Shown here piece after piece: positions 23,469-32,899 of a DNA stretch of 44,682 bases. Position 1 is the stretch's first letter. Each line of letters starts with the position of its first letter. A program made the translations under genes and the position numbers. Location of the stretch: assembly GCF_900107605.1 (NCBI RefSeq), contig NZ_FNQJ01000028.1, positions 1 to 44,682 of the forward strand, read 5' to 3'. The notes under the pieces are model-generated. The model worked only from the letters and a program-made list of their open reading frames with translations, ran no database searches and was not told the DNA's origin. Source of the stretch: Acidovorax soli (lineage in GTDB: Bacteria; Pseudomonadota; Gammaproteobacteria; Burkholderiales; Burkholderiaceae_C).

Positions 23469-23833
23469 GGCTTGTCTCGCGCCCGGTCGATGCGTTCCTG
23501 CATCGCCTGCATCACTTCTTCGTGGGTGTACGATCTGGCGTTGGCGTCGGTGGCTTGCCGCAGGGCTTCCTCAACCTCGCGCGTCATCCGCTCGTAATCC
23601 TCCGGCCACAGCGCTTGCTCCATGCGCAGCGACGCCTGACCCAGCAGGTGCAGCAGGCTGAACAGCCGCATGTCGTTGGTGGCGACGATGCGCTCCCGAA
23701 TCTGCTCCTGAATAGCTTCGCTAGCCCGATGCGCTTGTGGTGTGGCAGTCCCCTCGTAGTCAGCGGGGAATTCCGCTTCCTCGGCAATCCTTGCCCAGGC
23801 GCTGGCCAGCGCCTCGATGGTTGACGTGCTCAT
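23462..23833 (-). CDS. Hypothetical protein, transposon cargo
   Basis: 123-residue, largely helical acidic protein (MSTSTIEALASAWARIAEEAE...), with no motif I recognise. A segment around residues 50-80 (ERIVATNDMRLFSLLHLLGQASLRMEQALWP) is predicted amphipathic helix. The start overlaps the stop of the membrane protein gene by 4 bases, and the end overlaps tnpR by 7, so it belongs to the same four-gene operon. A longer frame reaching 24022 is out-competed by the membrane protein gene. Confidence 0.65.
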   Translation of the reverse strand: MSTSTIEALASAWARIAEEAEFPADYEGTATPQAHRASEAIQEQIRERIVATNDMRLFSLLHLLGQASLRMEQALWPEDYERMTREVEEALRQATDANARSYTHEEVMQAMQERIDRARDKPC

Positions 23834-24330
23834 TTCCGCCGCTCCTGTGCTCTTTGGCGAATCAACCGGCCAAGGGGCCTCGACGCGAAAACCAGCAGCA
23901 TCACGCCTATCGGATACCAGGTCGAGAAGACCACCAAGGCATCGAAGGCTGGCCGTCCGGTGTTGGTAGGCAGTACGGCGGTCACAGCCATCAACCCGCC
24001 GACCGTCCAGATGATGCGCCACACGTAGGGCATCACGCGGGGCACGTAGCCGTCATCGAAAGCGGTCTGGTAGTAGCGGCGCAGGCCGCGCTCGGCAAGC
24101 GCCTGGCGCTGCCGCTCCGACAGCGCATCCGTCCGGCCATACCAGCGCCGGAATGGTGGACAGCGCAGCAGCAAAGGGGTGAAGAGGATCATCACCGCCA
24201 CGATCGCGACACCCCACGCCATGACGGCGCCGGCATCGGGCCGCTTGGCGTTCTCGATCACGGGCGCGAAGACGCCCGGAGCACCGATCATCCAGAACAG
24301 CGCAATGTGCTGATGGAAGGAGAGCTTCAT
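23830..24330 (-). CDS. Small multi-pass membrane protein, transposon cargo
   Basis: 166-residue protein with about four hydrophobic segments (ALFWMIGAPGVFAPV; AWGVAIVAVMILFTPLLL; IIWTVGGLMAVTAVL; TWYPIGVMLLVFA) and a basic C-terminal tail (RLIRQRAQERRK). No transporter family recognised. The ATG at 24330 overlaps the stop of the upstream 108-residue gene (ATGA) and is preferred to a GTG/ATG-type start 12 bases earlier. Function unknown. Confidence 0.65.
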   Translation of the reverse strand: MKLSFHQHIALFWMIGAPGVFAPVIENAKRPDAGAVMAWGVAIVAVMILFTPLLLRCPPFRRWYGRTDALSERQRQALAERGLRRYYQTAFDDGYVPRVMPYVWRIIWTVGGLMAVTAVLPTNTGRPAFDALVVFSTWYPIGVMLLVFASRPLGRLIRQRAQERRK

Positions 24331-24653
24331 TTGCTCATCCACTTGCGCAGCAGGCGCTTTTTCAGGGAGGCGCGTTCTTGCGGGTTGCGTCCCTTGTGAT
24401 TGGCGATGCGATCCGCCGTGGCGGCCTGGCGCTTGACGGGCCAGTAGGAGCGGCCATCCTTGCCCATCGACCAGACGCTGCTGGCCTGGTTTTCCAGCAG
24501 GGGCAGATGGGCGCTCAGGGCTTCGGGCGACGCGCTGGTCAGCGCCGTGCGCTCACGGGTGCGCCAGCGCTGATGCCAGAGCTTCTTGTCCTCGCGCTCG
24601 CTGCCGCAGGTCGTGTGCCCGACGATGGGTGTTTTGCGGCGGCTGCGGCTCAT
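24327..24653 (-). CDS. Hypothetical basic protein, transposon cargo
   Basis: 108-residue, very basic protein (many Arg/Lys; starts MSRSRRKTPIVGHTTCGS) with no recognised domain. The first gene of the operon that ends in tnpR. The charge suggests nucleic-acid binding, but nothing more can be said. The 254 bases between it and the cupin gene show no gene. Confidence 0.6.
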   Translation of the reverse strand: MSRSRRKTPIVGHTTCGSEREDKKLWHQRWRTRERTALTSASPEALSAHLPLLENQASSVWSMGKDGRSYWPVKRQAATADRIANHKGRNPQERASLKKRLLRKWMSK

Positions 24654-24907
24654 AACGTAGTGGTCTCCAAGAACATTCAGGACTGATCCCAGGCGTCGAT
24701 GGTCAAGACCTGATCGGCAGGACAGGCGGCTACGCGGTCGGGAACTGGATGGTGTTCAGTCTCATGCCGACCCCATTCGATTGATCGCGTCGCTTGCGGC
24801 ACGCTGCGACGCAAGGAGGTTTGCGACCTGGTTTAGCAGCCGTGTCCGCTGCATGTCTGTTACCTATCTCCCCGACCGCTCATTGGACCAACTCCAGAGA
24901 TTGGGCT

Positions 24908-25264
24908 CTATCGCTCAGCCAATACGAAACCGGCATTGGCTGATGCCACAACCGAGACGAACACAAATGGCTCGGTACCTGTATTTCGCGCCCCGTGCAC
25001 TTGGCCCGGTCTTGCCACGGCTATCTCACCTTCCCTGAGGGCACGAACAATCCCATTGCCCTGAAAGTAATCAGCCATTCCCGACAAAACAGTCCACGTG
25101 TCTTGGCCGTGAGGATGAATGTGAGCCGCAATTTCCTGCCCGGGATGGACATGCCAAACCACGATAATTGAGTCTCGGGTTTCAAGCACAACGGAACGAA
25201 TAGGCTCGCCTTCGGACGGCTGAACATACTCGGCTACAGAAAATATTCTCGATTCAACAGTCAT
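24908..25264 (-). CDS. Cupin domain protein
   Basis: 118-residue single-domain cupin. The first motif is clear, a His cluster HVHPGQEIAAHIHPHGQDTW followed by TVLSG; the second is PGQVHGARNTG. The His residues are positioned to bind a metal ion. Members bind small ligands or act as simple enzymes or sensors. The start at 25264 (ATGACTGTTGAA) has AAGGGA upstream; a GTG 18 bases earlier is possible. It stands alone on the minus strand within the transposon cargo. Confidence 0.72.
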   Translation of the reverse strand: MTVESRIFSVAEYVQPSEGEPIRSVVLETRDSIIVVWHVHPGQEIAAHIHPHGQDTWTVLSGMADYFQGNGIVRALREGEIAVARPGQVHGARNTGTEPFVFVSVVASANAGFVLAER

Positions 25265-25311
25265 CGGAGATCCCTTTTTCACAGTGCCCCCAGACAGGCT
25301 GGATATGAGTT

Positions 25312-25485
25312 CTAACTCGAATTTGAACGGGAGGCTGGTCGTGCGGTCGTGCAGTTGCCGATGAGCGTGTCGGCTGCTGCCTCCTTGCCCACCAGCGAAC
25401 TCACGTCCGTTGCGGCCATCCAGAAGGTCTTGCCCGAGCGCGGCTCATAGGTCGCGGGATCGAACACGCCAGAGGGGCCGAACAT
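25312..25485 (-). pseudogene. Possible gene fragment
   Basis: 57-codon open frame on the minus strand (MFGPSGVFDPATYEPRSGK ... TLIGNCTTARPASRSNSS) between hepT and the cupin gene. The central part (TFWMAATDVSSLVGKEAAAD) looks like protein-coding sequence, but it has no plausible start signal and I recognise no family. It may be the remains of a gene truncated when the cargo was assembled. Confidence 0.25.
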
Positions 25486-25500
25486 CGGCGGCTTGATTGG

Positions 25501-25887
25501 TCATGGCTCCATGCCTTTGTCGTTACGGTCTTCATCGTCGGCATCCTGACGCACGGCGGGCAATTGCTGGAGCAACGCCGGCAGCCATTCCTGTACCGTC
25601 TCCCACACCACATCGAGGTTGATGTCGAAATAGCCGTGAGCCATGCGATTACGCATATTGCGCATGCTGCGCCACGGCACGTCGGCATGCGCCTGGGTGA
25701 ACTCGACGTAGCCATCCATCACCTTTGTGGCCGCCTCGCCGATGACGATCAGGCTCATGATGACGGCCTGCTGGGTGCGCTTGTCGGCCAAGAAGTCGTC
25801 CTTGGCCATCCCTTCCACGAAGCTGCGCGCATCGGTTGCGGCCTGCTGAATGTGGTCGAGGTAATCGGGCAGGCGGTTCTCGCTCAT
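25501..25887 (-). CDS. hepT: HepT-like toxin of a HepT-MntA system
   Basis: 128-residue HEPN-domain RNase toxin (DUF86 family). The catalytic RX4HXY motif is intact: RNRMAHGY near residue 84-91. In characterised HepT-MntA pairs the toxin cleaves RNA, and MntA silences it by adding AMP to the Tyr of this motif. The start overlaps the stop of mntA by 4 bases (ATGA), so antitoxin is made first. Such pairs stabilise mobile elements or take part in phage defence. Confidence 0.92.
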   Translation of the reverse strand: MSENRLPDYLDHIQQAATDARSFVEGMAKDDFLADKRTQQAVIMSLIVIGEAATKVMDGYVEFTQAHADVPWRSMRNMRNRMAHGYFDINLDVVWETVQEWLPALLQQLPAVRQDADDEDRNDKGMEP

Positions 25888-26180
25888 ATCGGTTGCGCCT
25901 CCGCGAGCACCTTGGCCCGGAACTTCGGCGGCAGGTCGCCGGGAGTCAGCAGATCGACGTCAACGCCGAGCAGCGATTTCAGTTCTTCTTCCAAATCGCC
26001 CAAGTCCAACAACGTGGCACCGGGCAGCGCATCGACCAACAGGTCGAGGTCGCTGCCATCCCGGTCGGTGCCATGCAGCACCGAGCCGAAGACGCGCGGG
26101 TTCGCGGCGCGAAAGCGGCCTACCGCTTCACGCACTGCGCTTCGCTTCATGTCAAGCACAACAGACGGTCGCATGCGCAT
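25884..26180 (-). CDS. mntA: MntA-like nucleotidyltransferase antitoxin
   Basis: 98-residue minimal nucleotidyltransferase. The signature GSX10DXD is intact: GS at about 32-33, ten residues, then DLD (HGTDRDGSDLDLLVD). A further Asp in GVDVDLLTP provides the third acidic residue. It would AMPylate the Tyr of the partner HepT. Two ATGs six bases apart (26180 and 26174) are possible starts; AAAGG lies just upstream. It is read away from tnpA and is now next to the end of the nested Tn5053-like element. Confidence 0.92.
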   Translation of the reverse strand: MRMRPSVVLDMKRSAVREAVGRFRAANPRVFGSVLHGTDRDGSDLDLLVDALPGATLLDLGDLEEELKSLLGVDVDLLTPGDLPPKFRAKVLAEAQPI

Positions 26181-26275
26181 CCTTTCTTATCGAAACTCGT
26201 TGAGATGATATGCAATCAAGAATAGAATTTCAAGAACTATTTTCGAGAATCGCAATGCCTTGATTCCCGTGCCGC
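26181..26275. promoter_or_regulatory. Left half of the interrupted mntA/tnpA intergenic region (possible res site)
   Basis: With the nested transposon removed, this segment joins 34729-34785 and forms the spacer between the divergent mntA and tnpA genes. It is AT-rich and contains AATCAAG / CTTGATT arms (about 26213-26219 and 26259-26265), a possible resolvase subsite. Tn5053 relatives are known to prefer res sites as targets, which fits its insertion here. Confidence 0.35.
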
Positions 26276-26302
26276 TGTCACTTTCAGAAGGCGACAGCAC
26301 GA
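26276..26302 (+). repeat. IRi end of the Tn5053-type element
   Basis: TGTCACTTTCAGAAGGCGAC and following bases; matches the inverted IRt (34697-34723) at all but four of 27 positions. Preceded by the target duplication GCCGC. Confidence 0.93.
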
Positions 26303-26339
26303 AATATCAAAAGTCGACCGCACGGTCTTTTCTGACGTT

Positions 26340-26377
26340 GGAGTCGCCTCAGAAAACGGAAAATAAAGCACGCTAAG
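26340..26377 (+). repeat. Relic Tn21-type 38-bp inverted repeat inside the Tn5053-type element
   Basis: Starts GGAGTCGCCTCAGAAAACGG and ends GCACGCTAAG; 36 of 38 bases match the ends of the outer transposon, in the same orientation as IRL. It lies between IRi and the end of merR and marks where the mer genes were once the end of a Tn21-like transposon. Confidence 0.92.
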
Positions 26378-26393
26378 GCGTAGTTCCCTCGGG

Positions 26394-26828
26394 CTACACC
26401 GCGTCCGCACTGCGCGGTTCTTTCTTCCCTTGCAGTGACGCAATCAGCGGGCAGGAAACGTTCCCCTTCCGCGCATGGCAGGCGCACACCAAATCAGACA
26501 GCACGGCCTCCATGCGCGCCAGGTCAGCCATCCTCTCGCGCACGTCCTTGAGCTTGTGCTCGGCCAGGCTGCTGGCTTCCTCGCAATGGGTGCCATCCTC
26601 CAGCCGCAGCAGCTCGGCGATCTCATCCAGGCTGAAGCCCAACCGCTGGGCTGATTTCACGAAGCGCACCCGCGTTACATCCGTCTCGCCATAGCGGCGA
26701 ATGCTGCCGTAAGGCTTGTCCGGTTCCGGGAGCAAGCCCTTGCGCTGATAGAACCGGATGGTCTCCACATTGACCCCGGCCGTCCTGGCGAAAACGCCAA
26801 TGGTCAGGTTCTCCAAATTGTTTTCCAT
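26394..26828 (-). CDS. merR: Mercuric resistance regulator MerR
   Basis: 144-residue MerR activator/repressor. The N-terminal winged helix ([25 protein letters not shown]) binds the mer operator. The three Hg(II)-binding cysteines are present at C82, C117 and C126 (HCEEA and [12 protein letters not shown]). It is divergent from merT and controls both its own gene and the structural operon from the shared operator at 26834-26864. Confidence 0.97.
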   Translation of the reverse strand: MENNLENLTIGVFARTAGVNVETIRFYQRKGLLPEPDKPYGSIRRYGETDVTRVRFVKSAQRLGFSLDEIAELLRLEDGTHCEEASSLAEHKLKDVRERMADLARMEAVLSDLVCACHARKGNVSCPLIASLQGKKEPRSADAV

Positions 26829-26833
26829 ATCGC

Positions 26834-26864
26834 TTGACTCCGTACATAACTACGGAAGTAAGCT
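26834..26864 (+). promoter_or_regulatory. mer operon promoter and MerR operator
   Basis: -35 TTGACT (26834-26839) and -10 TAAGCT (26859-26864) with the 19-bp spacer that MerR-type activators require. The dyad CCGTA / TACGG (26840-26844 and 26851-26855) between them is the MerR site. When Hg(II) binds, MerR twists the DNA and brings the two boxes into line. Confidence 0.93.
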
Positions 26865-26899
26865 TAAGCTATCCAATTCAGATTCGAAAGGACAAACGT

Positions 26900-27250
26900 A
26901 TGTCTGAACCTCAAAACGGGCGCGGCGCGCTCTTCACTGGCGGGCTGGCCGCCATCCTCGCCTCGGCTTGCTGCCTCGGGCCGCTGGTTCTGATCGCCTT
27001 GGGGTTCAGCGGCGCTTGGATCGGCAACTTGACGGTGTTGGAACCCTATCGCCCCATCTTTATCGGCGTGGCGCTGGTGGCGTTGTTCTTCGCCTGGCGG
27101 CGCATCTACCGGCCGTCAGCCGCCTGCAAACCGGGTGAGGTTTGCGCGATTCCCCAAGTGCGAGCTACTTACAAGCTCATTTTCTGGGGCGTGGCCGTGC
27201 TGGTTTTGGTCGCGCTCGGATTTCCCTACGTCGTGCCATTTTTCTATTGA
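26900..27250 (+). CDS. merT: Mercuric transport protein MerT
   Basis: 116-residue inner-membrane Hg(II) importer with three membrane segments. The vicinal Cys pair C24-C25 lies in the first membrane helix (ASACCLGP), and the second pair C76/C82 is on the cytoplasmic loop (AACKPGEVC). It receives Hg(II) from MerP and passes it to MerA. The start at 26900 gives the family length; an earlier in-frame ATG lies in the operator. Confidence 0.97.
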   Translation: MSEPQNGRGALFTGGLAAILASACCLGPLVLIALGFSGAWIGNLTVLEPYRPIFIGVALVALFFAWRRIYRPSAACKPGEVCAIPQVRATYKLIFWGVAVLVLVALGFPYVVPFFY

Positions 27251-27265
27251 TCACAGGAGTTCACC

Positions 27266-29432
<2,167 letters not shown>

Positions 29433-29448
29433 AAAAAGGAGGTTTTCA

Positions 29449-29814
29449 ATGAGCGCCTACACCGTGTCCCGGCTGGCCCTTGATGCCGGGGTGAGCGTGC
29501 ATATCGTGCGCGACTACCTGCTGCGCGGATTGCTGCGTCCGGTGGCGTGCACCCCGGGCGGCTATGGCCTGTTCGATGATGCCGCCTTGCAACGGCTGTG
29601 CTTCGTGCGGGCGGCCTTCGAGGCGGGCATCGGCCTGGACGCGCTGGCGCGGCTGTGCCGGGCGCTGGATGCTGCGGACGGCGATGAAGCGGCCGCGCAG
29701 CTTGCCGTTCTGCGCCAGTTCGTCGAGCGTCGGCGCGAAGCGTTGGCCGATCTGGAGGTGCAGTTGGCCACCATGCCGACCGAGCCGGCACAGCACGCGG
29801 AGAGTCTGCCATGA
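29449..29814 (+). CDS. merD: Mercuric resistance co-regulator MerD
   Basis: 121-residue MerR-like protein with the N-terminal helix-turn-helix ([26 protein letters not shown]) but without the Hg-binding Cys set. It helps displace MerR from the operator to shut the operon off. A strong AGGAGG is upstream of the start. It overlaps merE by 4 bases. Confidence 0.96.
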   Translation: MSAYTVSRLALDAGVSVHIVRDYLLRGLLRPVACTPGGYGLFDDAALQRLCFVRAAFEAGIGLDALARLCRALDAADGDEAAAQLAVLRQFVERRREALADLEVQLATMPTEPAQHAESLP

Positions 29815-30047
29815 ACAGCCCCGAGCGCTTGCCGTCCGAGACGCACAAACCGATCACCGGCTACCTGTGGGGCGCGCTGGCCGTGCTCACCTGTCCCTGC
29901 CATTTGCCGATTCTCGCCATTGTGCTGGCCGGCACGACGGCCGGCGCGTTCATCGGAGAGTACTGGGGTATCGCAGCCCTCACGCTGACCGGTTTGTTCG
30001 TCCTGTCTGTGACACGACTGCTGCGGGCCTTCAAAGATCGATCATGA
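29811..30047 (+). CDS. merE: Mercury uptake protein MerE
   Basis: 78-residue inner-membrane protein with two hydrophobic helices and the Cys pair C28/C30 ([10 protein letters not shown]). It is a broad Hg(II)/organomercury uptake protein and the last gene of the mer operon. It ends 52 bases before the convergent tniR stop. Confidence 0.95.
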   Translation: MNSPERLPSETHKPITGYLWGALAVLTCPCHLPILAIVLAGTTAGAFIGEYWGIAALTLTGLFVLSVTRLLRAFKDRS

Positions 30048-30099
30048 GCGCTTCCCATTGAGACAAACCACGCTGTCGCTACGTTGCCTCATGCCGGCA

Positions 30100-30714
30100 T
30101 CAAATTCGGCTGAGTAGCTTCTCGCCATCTGGACGTAGCTCACCCTTGGGTGAAACATGCCGATACAGGGTCTGCCGCGTGACGCCAAGTTCCTGGCACA
30201 GGTCGCCGACCTTGGTCTCTGGCTGACCCATTGCCGCCATCGCCAGCCGCAGCTTGGCGGCGGTCATCTTGAACGGCCGGCCGCCTTTCCGCCCGCGCGC
30301 GCGGGCCGAGGCTAGGCCGGCAATCGTGCGCTCCGCGATCAACTCGCGCTCGAACTCGGCCAGGGCGGCGAAGATGCCAAAGACCAGCTTGCCGGCGGCG
30401 GTCGTGGTGTCGATGGCCGCGCCGTGCCCGGTTAATACCTTCAAGCCGATGCCGCGCCCAGTCAGGTCGTGCACGGTGTTGATGAGATGTCGCAGGTCGC
30501 GTCCGAGCCGATCCAGTTTCCACACGACCAGTGTGTCGCCAGTTCGCAACGCCTTCAGGCAGCTCGTCAAGCCGGGCCGATCCTCGCGCATGCCGGATGC
30601 CTGGTCCTCGTAAAGATGTACTGGATCGACCCCGGCGGCAATCAGCGCGTCGCGCTGCAAATCGGTAGCCTGGGAGCCGTCCGCCTTCGATACCCGCATG
30701 TAGCCTATCAGCAT
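30100..30714 (-). CDS. tniR: Resolvase TniR (TniC)
   Basis: 204-residue serine recombinase of Tn402/Tn5053 elements. The catalytic Ser is in YMRVSKADG, with TLVVWKLDRLGRD and ERELIAERTIAGL. The C-terminal helix-turn-helix is QELGVTRQTLYRHV. It resolves the cointegrate formed by TniABQ at the res site just upstream. Confidence 0.96.
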   Translation of the reverse strand: MLIGYMRVSKADGSQATDLQRDALIAAGVDPVHLYEDQASGMREDRPGLTSCLKALRTGDTLVVWKLDRLGRDLRHLINTVHDLTGRGIGLKVLTGHGAAIDTTTAAGKLVFGIFAALAEFERELIAERTIAGLASARARGRKGGRPFKMTAAKLRLAMAAMGQPETKVGDLCQELGVTRQTLYRHVSPKGELRPDGEKLLSRI

Positions 30715-30721
30715 GTCGTAC

Positions 30722-30846
30722 CTGTCACATATACGTTCGATTATGTGACAGTGTGCGCCGGAAAGTTAAGGTCGTCAAAATTTGTCACTTAACCCGTCAT
30801 TCTGTCTAAGACATGCAAAGGATCCGTCAGGCTCATAATGTGACAG
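30722..30846. promoter_or_regulatory. res site of the Tn5053-type element
   Basis: Perfect 10-bp arms CTGTCACATA / TATGTGACAG (30722-30731 and 30742-30751) form one subsite. Further TGTCAC motifs in opposite orientation at 30783-30788 and 30839-30846 form the others, inside the 3' end of tniQ. The subsites lie directly upstream of tniR, as expected for its recombination site and promoter. Confidence 0.75.
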
Positions 30847-31992
30847 AAATTCCGTGGCGATGCCTTCCTTCGCGAAGGTGGCGCGCAACTGTTCCAGGGA
30901 AGCGGGGTCGCGCCGACCATAGGAAGCCAACGCGAACAGCGAGCGTGCCGTCTCGGGGTTGTGCCGCGCTTCAATGATGGCCTCGTCGATGGCCTGGACT
31001 GCACGCTGCCAGTGATTGATGGGTTCGGGCTTCGGCGCTTTCGTCGGCAGGCCACTGGTGAACCCTGTTTGGGGCTCGGACCAGAACAGCTTTGCCTGCT
31101 CGCCTGGCGGGCTTATGTACCTCACCTCAATCAAGCTGATTGCCGTTGCCGCCGCCTCCAGCATCTGCAACCGTACTGCCGGATTCAGGGTTTCATACGG
31201 TCGCCACAGACTTTGCCCAGCACGCAGCGGATGCCCGCAGCCTTCCCAGACTTGGCGGAGATACCCCGCGTAGGTTCCGCACGCCGAAAGCGGTGTGTTC
31301 AGCTCATCGAGCAGCGTGCGTAGCAGCCGAAACCACAATCCGGCATGGATGCGTCGGCGCGGCAGCTCCAGGTGACCGGTCGTCAGTGCCTGCCAGGTAC
31401 GCTGGTCCATCGCCGCAATCGCGTCGCTGGCGGTGCGCGGTTCGGCGTCGGCGTTCTCCCAGCCTAGAAACCGCCCTGGCACGCCCCAATAGGATTCCAG
31501 CCGGCAGCCATGCAGCGGGCAGCTCAGCATCAGGGGCAGCTTCCACGCGAGCAGTACGGCTTGGTTCTCCGGATCGTTCAGGCATAGCGGACAGGCGCGG
31601 TGTATCGGCTGGCTGGGCAGCCAGGCACGCCAGCTCGTGATGGATCGCGTCTTACGGCGGTGTGTCGGCAGCAACACCGAGAGCTGGAACGCATAGGTCT
31701 CCAATGCATCTGGAATCTGATCATCAAGGCTGTCCAGTAGCCAAGGCACCCAGCCGGCAAAGCTCATGCAACGCAGCCGGTTCAGTTCGATGCCGCTCCG
31801 CTGGGAAAGCATCGCCAGCAGCGCCAGTGGTGGCGCGGTGTCCAGGTCATCAACCTGACCGTGACCAAGATCGTGCTCCAGCAGCTCGGACACCTCTATG
31901 TGATAGCAAAGGGCCACGCGGTTGAGCCACGAAGACAAGGCTTCACCTTCCCTGGGAGCCGGATGCAGTGGCCAGCGTGGCGCTGGCTTCAC
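30775..31992 (-). CDS. tniQ: Transposition protein TniQ
   Basis: 405-residue TniQ/TnsD-like target-selection protein. The zinc-binding pattern CPLC ... SCPLHGC is visible near residues 130-165. The start is a GTG overlapping the TniB stop (GTGA); longer frames run into tniB. Works with TniA and TniB in target-directed transposition. Confidence 0.95.
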   Translation of the reverse strand: MKPAPRWPLHPAPREGEALSSWLNRVALCYHIEVSELLEHDLGHGQVDDLDTAPPLALLAMLSQRSGIELNRLRCMSFAGWVPWLLDSLDDQIPDALETYAFQLSVLLPTHRRKTRSITSWRAWLPSQPIHRACPLCLNDPENQAVLLAWKLPLMLSCPLHGCRLESYWGVPGRFLGWENADAEPRTASDAIAAMDQRTWQALTTGHLELPRRRIHAGLWFRLLRTLLDELNTPLSACGTYAGYLRQVWEGCGHPLRAGQSLWRPYETLNPAVRLQMLEAAATAISLIEVRYISPPGEQAKLFWSEPQTGFTSGLPTKAPKPEPINHWQRAVQAIDEAIIEARHNPETARSLFALASYGRRDPASLEQLRATFAKEGIATEFLSHYEPDGSFACLRQNDGLSDKF

Positions 31993-32897
31993 ATCAGTTC
32001 CCGCTCGAATTGCCGACGCCGCTCGCTGGGGCCGGTGTAATCGGCCATGCTCAGCGTGCGATGGTTGATCGCTTCCTCGCCGCTCTCCACGGCGGCGAGG
32101 GCTGCCGCCATCAGCAAGTGCGTCAGTTCGCCGATGGTGCCTTCGCTGCGTGTGAGCAGGTAGCGGGCCATGTCCAGCGTGGCAATCGACGAGGGGCGCC
32201 GCAGTGGAAGCGAAGCGGCGAAGCTGGCCAGCAGTGAGCAGCAATCGTCGTTGGCCTCCCATACCGGCAGCATCATCGGCTCGAAGCGATTTTCCAACTG
32301 GTCATCGGAGCGGATGACCAGGTAGGCGTCGCGCGTGCCGACCCCGACCAGTGGGATGCGCAGTTCATTGCCGAGGAAGCGCAGGAGATTGAGAAATTCC
32401 CGGCGGTTGACGCTGTTACCGGCCAGGACGTTGTGCAACTCGTCGATCACCAGCATGCGCACGCCGACCTTGCGCAGCAGTGCCAGCGCCAGTTGTTCCA
32501 TTTCTGGCAGCCGTGGGCGCGGTCGCAATGGCGCACCCATCGCCGCGAGCAGCGCGACGTAGAAGCGGATTACCGACGGTTCGGATGGCATCTGCACGAC
32601 CAGTACCGGAATGTGCTCCTGGTCGGCGTCGGCGCTGGCCGGATGCGTGCGCCGGAACTTCTCGACGATCATCGACTTGCCGTTGTTGGTCGGGCCGACC
32701 AGCAGCAGGTTGGGCATGCGTTGCTTGTTTGGCCACGCATACAGGGTTTCCAGCCGGTTCAGCGCCTCGACCGCGCGCGGATAGCCGATCCAGCGGTCGG
32801 CGCGAAGGCGCTGGATGCGCTCGTCCGCCGGCAGCCGAGCCAGCCCCTGTGCCGCTGGCAGCAGGTGTGACAAGTCGATGATGGGATATTCGTCCAC
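31989..32897 (-). CDS. tniB: Transposition ATP-binding protein TniB
   Basis: 302-residue AAA+ ATPase (TnsC/TniB family). Walker A GPTNNGKS and Walker B MLVIDELHNV are intact. It activates TniA and marks the target. I chose the GTG at 32897, 8 bases after GAGGAG; another GTG at 32906 would add three residues and overlap the tniA stop. Confidence 0.95.
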   Translation of the reverse strand: MDEYPIIDLSHLLPAAQGLARLPADERIQRLRADRWIGYPRAVEALNRLETLYAWPNKQRMPNLLLVGPTNNGKSMIVEKFRRTHPASADADQEHIPVLVVQMPSEPSVIRFYVALLAAMGAPLRPRPRLPEMEQLALALLRKVGVRMLVIDELHNVLAGNSVNRREFLNLLRFLGNELRIPLVGVGTRDAYLVIRSDDQLENRFEPMMLPVWEANDDCCSLLASFAASLPLRRPSSIATLDMARYLLTRSEGTIGELTHLLMAAALAAVESGEEAINHRTLSMADYTGPSERRRQFERELM

Positions 32898-32899
32898 GG

